Positions 7,137-15,762 of a stretch of DNA of 64,000 nucleotides are shown here, piece by piece (position 1 is the stretch's first letter; every line of letters begins with the position of its first letter). The stretch spans positions 124,001 through 188,000 of the forward strand of contig NZ_BMTW01000012.1 in assembly GCF_014649875.1 (NCBI RefSeq). Direction: 5' to 3'. The translations under genes and the position numbers were made by a program. This DNA comes from Streptomyces rubiginosohelvolus (lineage in GTDB: Bacteria; Actinomycetota; Actinomycetes; Streptomycetales; Streptomycetaceae). The notes under the pieces were generated by a model that made no database searches, was not told the origin of the DNA, and saw nothing but the letters and a program-made list of their open reading frames with translations.

Positions 7137-10100
7137 TCAGGCCGGGCAGATCCCCTCCGGAAGGCCCGACGGCAGGCCGCCGCGTTCGTCCGCCGTGAGG
7201 TCGCGGCCGACGACGGTGCACAGGTGGCGCTTCCAGAGTGCGGGGTCGAGGTGGATCAGGTCCAGGCGGCCGCGCTCTCCGTTGCCTCCGCCGAAAGAGC
7301 CTCCGGAGAGCGTACGGAGCAGGGTTCTGCCGTCCGGGGACGCGGCCAGGAAGTACTGGTGCGCCGCGAAGTCGTACGTCTGGAGGGCTTCGGAGTCCGA
7401 GAGCTGCTGGAAGCGCACCGAGCTGCCGTTCGCGACGAAGAACTCGCCGTCGGTTCCGGTGAAGCTGAAGACGTATCCGTCGCCCGTGAAGTGTTCGTCG
7501 GAGCCCAGCGGGCCGATGGGGCCGACGAGTCGGGTGGGCTGTTCGCCTTTCGCCGTTGACCACAACTCCAGCATGCCGCCGGGCGACTTGGCGGCGGCAT
7601 AGCGACCACTGCCGTCCCGCCTCGCCCGCTCGATGTTCGGGCCCAGACTGACGCGCAGATCCTTGTTCTCCTTGCCGGTACGCAGATGAACGGAGTGCAG
7701 GACCGGTTCGCGGGCGGCCATGATCTGCACATAGCCCTTCTCGACGTGACTGTTCACGGCGAAACCCGAGTCGACGGCCGCCGGACGGCCCTCGCCGAAG
7801 CGAGGCGGGTTCTTCTTCGTCAGGCCCAGTGCGCGGGCGTCGATGGCGGGAGACAGGCGGCGGCCGGTCCTGGCGTCCCAGTGCTCGACCCGGCTGCCGG
7901 AGAGGGTCACGAGTTCGTCGCCGTCCTGGAGGAAGGTGAACGTGAGCGCTTCCGGGCCTCCGCTCCGGTCGACCGGGGGTTCGTGCGTGGTGATCTCAGC
8001 CACCTGGCGCAGCGACGGTATCTCCCGGATCTGGATCCGGTCGCGGTCGACCACGTCCGCCACGAGCGTCCCTGTGTCGTTCACCTGCAGGTTGCGTTCC
8101 AGCCCCTGGTCGTTCTGCGCGGCCCGGTCGGCCCATTTCACCTCGGTGGTGATCCGGCCGGACGCCGCGTCGACGAGCGCCAGCGTCTCGCCCTTGTCGC
8201 GCTTGTCGTAGTCCACGAGGTGGGCCAGCAGGGACTTTCCGCCGTCGACCAGGCGCGGCGAACCGAGGACGATGCCGGAACCATCGACGTCGCGCCGGGC
8301 CAGCGGCTGGGCCGTCACATGGTTGTCACCGTAGGCGACCATGGGAAGGACCGTGTGCTGCGCGTCTCCGAGGAGACGGCCGATGACCAGGTCGGGCGAG
8401 GGCGCCTGGGCCTGGGTCACGCTGCTGCCGCGTCGCGTGCCAACGGTTATCCACATCTCATGGTGGTTGGCCGTGAAGCGGTCACCCTTCTCGTCGACGG
8501 CGATGCTTCCGCAATCGCTGTTGTAGCCGGTGTCGTGGGTGTAGCTCTTCAGTGGTCGTCCGTCCTTCACGCGCAGGGCACGGTAGACGGCGACCTTGTC
8601 GTCGCCCTTCTCCACCCGACGACAGAAGACCAGCACGCCGCCGTCACCGGACAGCGCCGTGGTCGGGCCCTCCGACGAACTGTCGTCGACGTCGTCGGCC
8701 AGCTCACGGACCTTTCCCGTACGGACGTCCACCGCGTCCATCACGAGCTCGCCGACGCCCGTGCCGCGGCGGCCGACCACCAGGGTGTTCTCGTCGGGTC
8801 CGAACCACACGGACCTGCTCATCACAGGCAGGCGGCCCGGCACGTCCTGACGGCGTCCCGTCGTCAGGTCCCACAGCGTCAGCCGGCCGTCCACCATCGT
8901 GGCCAGGTGCCCGGCGTCCGGCGACAGAGCCATGGGCCTGTCCTCCTCCCTCGCCCAGCTCATGGAGTCGGATATCTCCTCGAACTCCGCACCCCGCAGG
9001 GGCTGCGGCGGACCGAGCAGGTCCTGCGGCGCGGCGGCGGTGACGTCGACCTCGTACCAGACCAACGCGCCCGACGCCGACACATGGGCGATCCGCCGGC
9101 CGTCCCGGCTGACCAGCGGATGGAAGGCCATCTCGTCGAAGTCGAGCTGGAGGCGCTGAATGCGTCCTCCGGCCTGGCGTACGAAAAGGGTGGCGCGACC
9201 GTTCTCCGTCGTCGCGAGCGTCACCGAGCCGTCGACGCTCATCGCCACGTCCCGGATGCTTCCCTCGGTCCCGCTCAGGATCCACGCGGCGTTCTTGACC
9301 TGGTCGTACCGGCGGAGCACGGCGTTGCGGGCCTCGGCCGTGGGCGAGATCGCGTACGCGCCCAGGGCGATCAGGGCGGCCTGCGCCGGGTCCTGCTTGG
9401 CGGCCTCGGCGGAGTACGTGGCCAGCAGCCGCGACCGGCCGTCCTCCTCGCGCTGCGTACTGACGCGCTCCTGGTAGACGAGGAACGTGCCGAGACCGAC
9501 GATCAGCGCGAACACCACGGCCGCCGCGGTCCAGGCCGCACGAGCGCGGGCCCGACGGAGGCGCCTGTTTTGTCGCGCTCGCGCCAGAAAGTCGCGCTCC
9601 GGTTCATCGAGTTCGTACTCTCGCTCTCGCAACCAAGCCTCGATATAGGCAAGTTGCACATCTCCGGGTAGCAGCGCGGTCGGCCTCTCCTGCTGCGTCC
9701 AACGGTCGAGGTCATGGTTCAGCTCCGCGCGGCCCGTCAGGAACCGTTCGTCCTCCCGCACCTGATCCTTCAGCGCGGGCCACACCTCTATCAGCTTCTC
9801 GTGGGCCAGCTCGGCGGTCTCCGGCTCTCCCTGGCCGCCGCGCAGCACGAGCAGCCGCTCGGCGGCGAACAACCTGGCGAGCTCCCATGCAGCTTCGCCC
9901 GACACGTCGCGCGTGAGCCTGCGGCGCAGCGGCGTCCCACTCCCGGGCAGCACCCGGACCAGGCCCCTGAGCAGCCGGGCGGCGGCCACCGGCTCGCTCT
10001 CGCCGTACCGCTTCCAGGCCTTCTCGCAGTGCTCCTGCAGCGCCCCCTCGACCCCGTGCAGCGCCGTGTACGTCGACAGGCGCAGCCGGCCGGCGAACCG

Positions 10101-11555
10101 CTCGTCCCAGAGACGTTTCAGCAGGAACCCGAGGAGCGGCAGGTTCTCCGGCTCCCGGCACGCGTCGGCCAGGATGCGGTCGGCCAGGCCCGGTTCGTAT
10201 GCCACCGCCGGAGCCTTCTCCACCGGTTTGGTGATCACGTCCCGAAGCTGGTTCTCCGACATCGGCATCAGGGGCATCAGCTGGGTGCCGCCCACCAGGG
10301 CGCCGAGGCGAGGATGCCGGAGCGCCGCGTCCATGAAGTCGGACCGAAGCGTGATGAGCAGGGGGAATCCGGCCGTCGGGCCGTCTGGCGGAAAGAGCAG
10401 TCCGGCGCCCGCGTCGAACTCCTCGTCCCCGAGTTGCAGGAGCGCCTCGGCCTGGTCGAGGACGACGAGACACCTGCCGTCCGCAGCGCCCCGCAGAATG
10501 TCCAGCGTCTTCACCAGGCCCTTGCCCGCCAGCCACTTCTCCACCTGGTCGACGCTCTCCGCGCGCCGGTCCCCGTACTGTCCGGTGCGCACGGCTTCGT
10601 AGAGGTCGACGGCCAGTCGGGAGAGCAAGGAGCCACCGGCGCCGGCGTTCACCACGACCGCGTCGTAGCCCGGCTCGCCCTCGCCCTCGCCCTCGTCCTC
10701 GCCGCCCCCGCGCCGCATCCGGGGAACCACTCCGGCCAGCGCCAGCGAGGACTTTCCGCAGCCGGACGGTCCGAAGAGCGTGACGGCCCCGTGCAGCTGC
10801 AGTTCGGCGACCACGTCCCCGATGTCGCGGTCGCGCCCGAAGAAGATCTCCTCGTGGCATTCCTGGAAGGTGTCGATGCCCCGGAACGGATCCCCGGCCA
10901 GCTCACGATCGAGATCGGGCAGCTTGGCCAGCGCGGCCTTGACGCTGATCGCGAAGGACTGCTGCGCGTCGTCCCGTTTGCGCTGGGACGCGACGACGAT
11001 GCCCACCGCCGCACCGCGCCGCTCGTCCCAGACCGGGCTTCCGCTGTAGCCCGCCGTGATGTGAGCCGTCCGGCTGTCGGCGCGCGAGAGCTGGATCCAG
11101 TCCCCCGCCGACTTCCCGCTCAGCTCCCCCCGGTGCCAGACCACACCCAGTTCGTCGTCCGGGAACCCCACGACCCGCACCGGGCGGTGCGACAACGCGC
11201 CGGAGGCGGCCAGCGGCAGCGGGCGCGTGCCGGGAACCGTCTCGCGCAACCGCAGCACCGCCACGTCTCCGCACTGCTTGGGCGCCTCCGGTATCCACTG
11301 CTCGACCTCGGCCACGACGTGCCGTTCGGCGGCCCCGTCGACGAGCGGGAAGTCGACCAGCACCTCCTCCCCGGCGGTGACCGGGAGGTCGCGCGCCCTC
11401 CCCAGGGCGTCGGACACGACATGCGCACAGGTCAGCACCCGGTCCGCGGTGACGAGGAAGCCGCCTCCGACGATCGCCCCGGTCACTCCCCCGACCCGGA
11501 CGACCGCCGCGTTCAACGCCTCGTCGGCGCTCAGCGCCTCTTCCCCCGACACCAT
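7137..11555 (-). CDS. Trypsin-like protease / STAND ATPase / membrane / beta-propeller protein
   Basis: A 1472-residue multidomain protein. Residues about 15-215 are a trypsin-fold protease with His45 in LTCAHVV, Asp97 in CGDVAVLRL and Ser171 in GYSGSPVW. Residues about 235-600 form an nSTAND1-type ATPase: entry FFGRDRDIGDV, Walker A GPSGCGKSS (262-270), Walker B CLVVLDQAEAL (about 362-372). A Glu/Gly-rich tract (about 284-297) interrupts the NTPase near its start. One membrane segment (AAVVFALIVGLGTFLVY) lies near residues 672-694. The remaining 750 residues hold repeated short strands with G-R-x-L-x-W/V patterns, fitting a WD40-like propeller. The family is regarded as a sensor-effector: propeller senses, ATPase oligomerises, protease acts. 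The Trypco1 gene is 47 bp upstream on the same strand. Substrate and trigger are unknown. Confidence 0.9.
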   Translation of the reverse strand: MVSGEEALSADEALNAAVVRVGGVTGAIVGGGFLVTADRVLTCAHVVSDALGRARDLPVTAGEEVLVDFPLVDGAAERHVVAEVEQWIPEAPKQCGDVAVLRLRETVPGTRPLPLAASGALSHRPVRVVGFPDDELGVVWHRGELSGKSAGDWIQLSRADSRTAHITAGYSGSPVWDERRGAAVGIVVASQRKRDDAQQSFAISVKAALAKLPDLDRELAGDPFRGIDTFQECHEEIFFGRDRDIGDVVAELQLHGAVTLFGPSGCGKSSLALAGVVPRMRRGGGEDEGEGEGEPGYDAVVVNAGAGGSLLSRLAVDLYEAVRTGQYGDRRAESVDQVEKWLAGKGLVKTLDILRGAADGRCLVVLDQAEALLQLGDEEFDAGAGLLFPPDGPTAGFPLLITLRSDFMDAALRHPRLGALVGGTQLMPLMPMSENQLRDVITKPVEKAPAVAYEPGLADRILADACREPENLPLLGFLLKRLWDERFAGRLRLSTYTALHGVEGALQEHCEKAWKRYGESEPVAAARLLRGLVRVLPGSGTPLRRRLTRDVSGEAAWELARLFAAERLLVLRGGQGEPETAELAHEKLIEVWPALKDQVREDERFLTGRAELNHDLDRWTQQERPTALLPGDVQLAYIEAWLREREYELDEPERDFLARARQNRRLRRARARAAWTAAAVVFALIVGLGTFLVYQERVSTQREEDGRSRLLATYSAEAAKQDPAQAALIALGAYAISPTAEARNAVLRRYDQVKNAAWILSGTEGSIRDVAMSVDGSVTLATTENGRATLFVRQAGGRIQRLQLDFDEMAFHPLVSRDGRRIAHVSASGALVWYEVDVTAAAPQDLLGPPQPLRGAEFEEISDSMSWAREEDRPMALSPDAGHLATMVDGRLTLWDLTTGRRQDVPGRLPVMSRSVWFGPDENTLVVGRRGTGVGELVMDAVDVRTGKVRELADDVDDSSSEGPTTALSGDGGVLVFCRRVEKGDDKVAVYRALRVKDGRPLKSYTHDTGYNSDCGSIAVDEKGDRFTANHHEMWITVGTRRGSSVTQAQAPSPDLVIGRLLGDAQHTVLPMVAYGDNHVTAQPLARRDVDGSGIVLGSPRLVDGGKSLLAHLVDYDKRDKGETLALVDAASGRITTEVKWADRAAQNDQGLERNLQVNDTGTLVADVVDRDRIQIREIPSLRQVAEITTHEPPVDRSGGPEALTFTFLQDGDELVTLSGSRVEHWDARTGRRLSPAIDARALGLTKKNPPRFGEGRPAAVDSGFAVNSHVEKGYVQIMAAREPVLHSVHLRTGKENKDLRVSLGPNIERARRDGSGRYAAAKSPGGMLELWSTAKGEQPTRLVGPIGPLGSDEHFTGDGYVFSFTGTDGEFFVANGSSVRFQQLSDSEALQTYDFAAHQYFLAASPDGRTLLRTLSGGSFGGGNGERGRLDLIHLDPALWKRHLCTVVGRDLTADERGGLPSGLPEGICPA

Positions 11556-11602
11556 GACCCCGTGACCCCCGTGACCCCGGTGACCTCCGTCAGCCGGTCA
11601 GG

Positions 11603-11977
11603 TCAACGTACGTCCTGCGCAGGCTCGTTCGCATCAGCGGCATCGCTTTTGTGCCACGTCAGGCTCACCGAGAAGTTGGCCGCCGTCGCGGTACTGGCGA
11701 TGACCACGTCCGCCTCGGCCGACAGCGACACGCCGAACTCCAGCGTGACCTCGTCCGGGGCGTTCGCCATCCCCCGGAACCTGCCGACGAAGCTCTCCGC
11801 GACCGGCCGCACCGTGTCCAGCATCTGCCCGAAAGACCGCCCCGCACGGGCTACGGAGCGGTCGCCGCGGCCGACCCGCACCAGGGATTCGTCCACCTCA
11901 CGGATCTGCACACGGATCGTCTCGTCGCTGCCGTCTCCCAACGGCACCTCGACCGTGCGGACAGGGCTATCGCTCAA
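11603..11977 (-). CDS. Trypco1 (CU044_2847-type) trypsin-co-occurring protein
   Basis: A 124-residue protein starting at TTG, supported by GGAGG five bases upstream. The N-terminal strand-rich part (TVEVPLGDGSDETIRVQIRE) leads to a helix (FGQMLDTVRPVAESFVGRFR), then DEVTLEFGVSLSAEADVVIA and TAANFSVSLTWHK. That order and those motifs are characteristic of the CU044_2847 family, called trypsin-co-occurring domain 1 because it recurs beside trypsin-like STAND proteins. It is therefore likely to be the partner of the protease-ATPase encoded 47 bp downstream, as a regulator, substrate or ligand adaptor; the precise role is not established. It follows fbiC by 72 bp on the same strand. Confidence 0.87.
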   Translation of the reverse strand: MSDSPVRTVEVPLGDGSDETIRVQIREVDESLVRVGRGDRSVARAGRSFGQMLDTVRPVAESFVGRFRGMANAPDEVTLEFGVSLSAEADVVIASTATAANFSVSLTWHKSDAADANEPAQDVR

Positions 11978-12049
11978 CTCGACCTCCAGCGTCGGGAGGA
12001 GCGATCATAACGAAGCCAACCAACCGCACGGCCGCGGGCGTTACCGTCC

Positions 12050-14644
12050 TCAGCTCGGCAGCACCGGCAGCAGGTCCGGCAGATGACCGTCCGACGCCGT
12101 GGCCGCCGCAACGCGTTCGGCGGGAACCTCGCCGTAGAGCGTCGTACGGGGACGGGACGGGCGGCCCGCCAGGTCGGCGATGGCCTTCAGGTCCTGGATG
12201 GAGCGGTACGAGCCGTAACTCGACCCCGCCATACGCGAGATGGTCTCCTCCATCAGCGTGCCGCCCAGGTCGTTCGCGCCCGAGCGGAGCATCTCCGCCG
12301 CCCCCTCCGTACCGAGCTTCACCCAGCTCGTCTGGATGTTGGTGATGTGCGGGTGGAGGAGGAGCCGCGCCATCGCCGTCACCGCCCGGTTGTCGCGGTC
12401 CGTCGGGCCCGGGCGGGCGATGCCGGCCAGGTAGACCGGGGCGTTGGTGTGGATGAAGGGGAGCGTCACGAACTCCGTCAACCCGCCTGTCTCCTGCTGG
12501 AGTCGGGCCAGCGTACGGAAGTGGCCGAGCCAGTGGCGGGGCTGGTCGACATGCCCGTACATCATCGTCGAGGACGACCGCAGACCCACCTCGTGCGCTG
12601 TCTTGATGACCTCCAGCCAGGTGGCCGTGGGCAGTTTGCCCTTGGTGAGGACCCAGCGGACCTCGTCGTCCAGGATCTCCGCCGCCGTCCCGGGGATCGA
12701 GTCGAGCCCGGCCTCCTTGGCGGCGGTCAGCCAGTCGCGGATCGACATCCCGGTGCGGGTCGCGCCGTTGACGACCTCCATGGGGGAGAACGCGTGCACG
12801 TGCATGCCGGGGACGCGTTCCTTCACCGCCCGCGCGATGTCGAAGTACGCCGTGCCGGGCAGGTCCGGGTGGATGCCGCCCTGCATGCAGACCTCGACCG
12901 CGCCGACGTCCCACGCCTGCGCCGCCCGGTCCGCGACCTGGTCCAGGGAGAGGGTGTACGCGTCGGCGTCGGTGCGGCGCTGGGCGAAGGCGCAGAAGCG
13001 GCAGCCGGTGTAGCAGACGTTGGTGAAGTTGATGTTCCGCGTGACGATGTACGTGACGTCGTCGCCGACCACGTCCCGGCGCAGGGTGTCCGCGATCCGG
13101 CACAGCTCGTCCAGCGCCGGGCCGTCCGCGTGGAGCAGGGCGAGGGCCTGGTCGTCGGTGAGCTTCGTCGGGTCGTCGTCGGCCTGGCTCAGGGCCTGGC
13201 GTACGTCGGCGTCGATGCGGGACGGGACCATGCCGGGGGCCGCCGCCTCGCGGAGCGCCTCCCAGTCCCCGTACACCTCGTCGAAGTCGTTACGGCGGTC
13301 GCCCGTGCGGCCCTCGGTGTCGATGGTGGCGTGCAGATCGGTACGGCCCGAGGAGGTGAACCCCTCGTCGGGCTCCTGCCAGGGCAGTCCGGCAGGAATC
13401 GCACCCTCGCGGGCGAGGCCCGTCTCCGGGTCGGCCAGGGCGCGGACGTGCGGGAGGAGCCGGGGGTCGAGCCAGGGCTCCCCGCGCTGGATGAACTCGG
13501 GGTAGATGGTGAGGCGTTCGCGGAGGGTGAAGCCCGACTCGGCGGTGCGCGCGGCCAGTTCGTCGATGTGCGGCCAGGGGCGTTCCGGGTTGACGTGGTC
13601 GGGGGTGAGGGGGGAGACCCCGCCCCAGTCGTCGATGCCCGCGCCGATGAGGAGCGCGTACTCGGCGTCCACCAGGTTCGGCGGGGCCTGGATCCGGGCG
13701 GACGGGCCGAGGATGTGCCGGGCCACCGCGATGGCGGCGGCCAGCTCCTCCAGCTCCGCGTCGGGCATCCCGCGCATCGCCGTGTCCGGCTTGGCGCGGA
13801 AGTTCTGCACGATGACTTCCTGGATGCCGTGGTAGGCGCGGGCCGTCTTCCGCAGCTCGAAGAGGGAGTCGGCGCGCTCCTCGTACGACTCGCCGATTCC
13901 GATCAGGATGCCGGTGGTGAAGGGCACGTTGGAGCGCCCCGCGTCCTCCAGCACCCGCAGCCGTACCGCCGGTTCCTTGTCCGGGGAGCCGTGGTGCGGG
14001 CCGCCCGGCTCGGACCACAGGCGGGTCGCCGTCGTCTCCAGCATCATCCCCATCGAGGGGGCCACCGGCTTCAGCCGCTGAAGATCGGTCCAGGTCATGA
14101 CGCCCGGGTTGAGGTGGGGCAGCAGGCCCGTCTCCTCCAGGACCCGGATCGCCATGGCGCGTACGTACGCGAGGGTGTCGTCGTACCCCTCCGCCTCCAG
14201 CCACTCCCGCGCCTCCGGCCACCGGTCCTCGGGGCGGTCGCCGAGCGTGAACAGCGCTTCCTTGCAGCCCATCGCCGCGCCCTCGCGGGCGATCTTCAGC
14301 ACCTCGTCCGGGGACAGGAACATCCCGTGGCCCGCGCGGCGCAGCTTTCCGGGGACGGTGACGAAGGTGCAGTAGTGGCACCGGTCACGGCAGAGACGGG
14401 TGAGCGGGATGAAAACCTTGCGGGAGTACGTGATCACACCCGGCCGGCCCGCCGCTTCCAGGCCCGCGTTCCGGACACGGGCGGCGGACGCGGCCAGATC
14501 CTTCAGGTCGTCGCCGCGCGCCTGGAGCAGGACGGCGGCCTCGGTCACATCGAGGGCGACACCGTCGCGGGCACGTTTGAGCGCGCGCCGCATGGCGTTG
14601 GAGGTGGGACGTCCGCTCTGAGGATCGGGATCGGGATCGGTCAT
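12050..14644 (-). CDS. fbiC: 7,8-didemethyl-8-hydroxy-5-deazariboflavin (FO) synthase
   Basis: About 864 residues made of two radical-SAM halves. The N-terminal half has CRDRCHYC (CxxxCxxC, CofG-like); the C-terminal half has CYTGCRFC (CofH-like), after the long linker around residues 440-500. Each triad binds a 4Fe-4S cluster that cleaves SAM. Together they build FO, the deazaflavin chromophore of coenzyme F420, from tyrosine and a ribitylaminouracil intermediate. The fused form is the actinobacterial arrangement. The ATG at 14644 (MTDPDPDPQSGRP) is preferred; an upstream Met at 14674 would add ten residues. Luciferase-like oxidoreductases elsewhere in this window may use the F420 it supports. 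Confidence 0.95.
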   Translation of the reverse strand: MTDPDPDPQSGRPTSNAMRRALKRARDGVALDVTEAAVLLQARGDDLKDLAASAARVRNAGLEAAGRPGVITYSRKVFIPLTRLCRDRCHYCTFVTVPGKLRRAGHGMFLSPDEVLKIAREGAAMGCKEALFTLGDRPEDRWPEAREWLEAEGYDDTLAYVRAMAIRVLEETGLLPHLNPGVMTWTDLQRLKPVAPSMGMMLETTATRLWSEPGGPHHGSPDKEPAVRLRVLEDAGRSNVPFTTGILIGIGESYEERADSLFELRKTARAYHGIQEVIVQNFRAKPDTAMRGMPDAELEELAAAIAVARHILGPSARIQAPPNLVDAEYALLIGAGIDDWGGVSPLTPDHVNPERPWPHIDELAARTAESGFTLRERLTIYPEFIQRGEPWLDPRLLPHVRALADPETGLAREGAIPAGLPWQEPDEGFTSSGRTDLHATIDTEGRTGDRRNDFDEVYGDWEALREAAAPGMVPSRIDADVRQALSQADDDPTKLTDDQALALLHADGPALDELCRIADTLRRDVVGDDVTYIVTRNINFTNVCYTGCRFCAFAQRRTDADAYTLSLDQVADRAAQAWDVGAVEVCMQGGIHPDLPGTAYFDIARAVKERVPGMHVHAFSPMEVVNGATRTGMSIRDWLTAAKEAGLDSIPGTAAEILDDEVRWVLTKGKLPTATWLEVIKTAHEVGLRSSSTMMYGHVDQPRHWLGHFRTLARLQQETGGLTEFVTLPFIHTNAPVYLAGIARPGPTDRDNRAVTAMARLLLHPHITNIQTSWVKLGTEGAAEMLRSGANDLGGTLMEETISRMAGSSYGSYRSIQDLKAIADLAGRPSRPRTTLYGEVPAERVAAATASDGHLPDLLPVLPS

Positions 14645-14791
14645 GAACCGAGCATACGAGCGAGGCGCGCGCACCGGACCAGGGCCCGGGACCTGTATGT
14701 GCAGGCCGTGGGGTGCTCCTGGTCACTCGTGCGGGCCGACTCACCCGGATGAGACCCCGTCGGCGGCGTCCTCGCGCCTAGTGTCGGAACG

Positions 14792-15520
14792 GTGATGGAA
14801 ACGATCGTCCTCGACATCGGCGAAACCCTCGTACGCGACGACCGGCACTGGGCGTCCTGGGCCGACTGGCTCGGCGTACCACCGCACACCCTCGGTGCGC
14901 TGGTGGGCGCGGCCGTCGCCCAGGGCCGCGTGGCCACGGACGCGCTGCGGATCCTGCGGCCCGACATGGACGTCGAGGAGGCCTACCGTGCGCGGGCCGC
15001 CGCCGGTCGCGGCGAGCACCTCGACGAGTCGGACCTCTACCAGGACGTCCGGCCCGCGCTGGGCGAACTGCGGGCCGCGGGCGTGCGGGTCGTGGTGGCG
15101 GGGGACGGCACGGTCCGGGCCGGGGAGCTGCTGCGGGCGCTGGACCTGCCCGCCGATCTGGTGGTCACCTCGGACGAGTGGGGCGTACGGAAGCCCGACC
15201 CGGAGTTCTTCGCGCGGGTGGCCGAGGCGTCGGGCGCGGCCCCGGAGGCGACGCTGTACGTGGGCGACCACCCGGCCGACGATCTGTTCCCGGCCGCCGC
15301 GGCGGGGATGCGGACGGCGCATCTGCGGCGGGGGCCTTACGGGCACTGGTGGGCGGACCACCCGGACGTGGTGGAGACGGCGGACTTCCGTATCGACGCG
15401 TTGACGGAGCTGGTGGCGCTGGTGGGGTCGCCGGACCCGGGCGGGACGGCGGCTCCGGACGCGTCGGCGGACGAGCAGCCGAAGGTGGTGCGCCGGGGCG
15501 CGTTGAGGTCGGTGCGCTGA
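14792..15520 (+). CDS. HAD-superfamily hydrolase
   Basis: About 242 residues. Motif I appears as LDIGETL, where the nucleophile Asp is kept and the usual second Asp is Glu at DxGxT+1, motif II as VVVAGDGT, motif III Lys in GVRKPDPEFF, and motif IV as YVGDHPADDLFPAAAAGM. The helical cap between about residues 20-90 fits subclass I. Members dephosphorylate small metabolites or act as haloacid dehalogenases; substrate cannot be deduced. A GTG at 14792 and an ATG at 14795 are adjacent start options. The tail after about residue 215 is low-complexity. The 136-bp repeat element begins 28 bp downstream. Confidence 0.87.
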   Translation: MMETIVLDIGETLVRDDRHWASWADWLGVPPHTLGALVGAAVAQGRVATDALRILRPDMDVEEAYRARAAAGRGEHLDESDLYQDVRPALGELRAAGVRVVVAGDGTVRAGELLRALDLPADLVVTSDEWGVRKPDPEFFARVAEASGAAPEATLYVGDHPADDLFPAAAAGMRTAHLRRGPYGHWWADHPDVVETADFRIDALTELVALVGSPDPGGTAAPDASADEQPKVVRRGALRSVR

Positions 15521-15547
15521 CCGCACCCGCCGGCCCGGGGGGCACCA

Positions 15548-15683
15548 CCAGCCCGTCCGGCGTTTGAGGACGGAACCGTCCAGGTGGCCCTGGGATGACA
15601 TGACGGGGTGCCGTGCCCCAGGGCCCTGCGAGTTTCACGCCCTCCGAGGCAAGGGTTCCGTCCTCAAACGCCGGACGGGCTGG
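15548..15683 (+). repeat. MITE-like element, copy A (136 bp, 30-bp terminal inverted repeats)
   Basis: The element begins CCAGCCCGTCCGGCGTTTGA and ends with the exact reverse complement of its first 30 bases. The 76-bp interior has no coding frame. A second copy in opposite orientation lies at 19733-19867; the two differ by seven substitutions and one indel. No clear target-site duplication is seen at either end. It lies between the HAD gene and the MFS gene, which both end towards it. Confidence 0.85.
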
Positions 15684-15702
15684 GGTCGCCGCCGGGAGCC
15701 AG

Positions 15703-15732
15703 GGTTCCGTCCTCAAACGCCGGACGGGCTGG
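15703..15732 (-). repeat. Solo terminal repeat of the MITE-like element
   Basis: A single complete copy of the 30-bp terminal repeat follows copy A after 19 bp. A truncated piece, CCGGACGGGCTGG, recurs at 15767-15779 and supplies the last codons of the MFS gene. The cluster suggests repeated insertion or partial deletion at this spot. Confidence 0.75.
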
Positions 15733-15762
15733 AAGAGGCCCTCCCGGACAGGCGGGTGCGGG

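Noticed and set aside
12083..14752. Very long plus-strand open frame opposite fbiC
   Set aside because: Its Arg/Gly/Val-rich, motif-free translation is the high-GC shadow of the radical-SAM gene, which has both CxxxCxxC sites on the minus strand.
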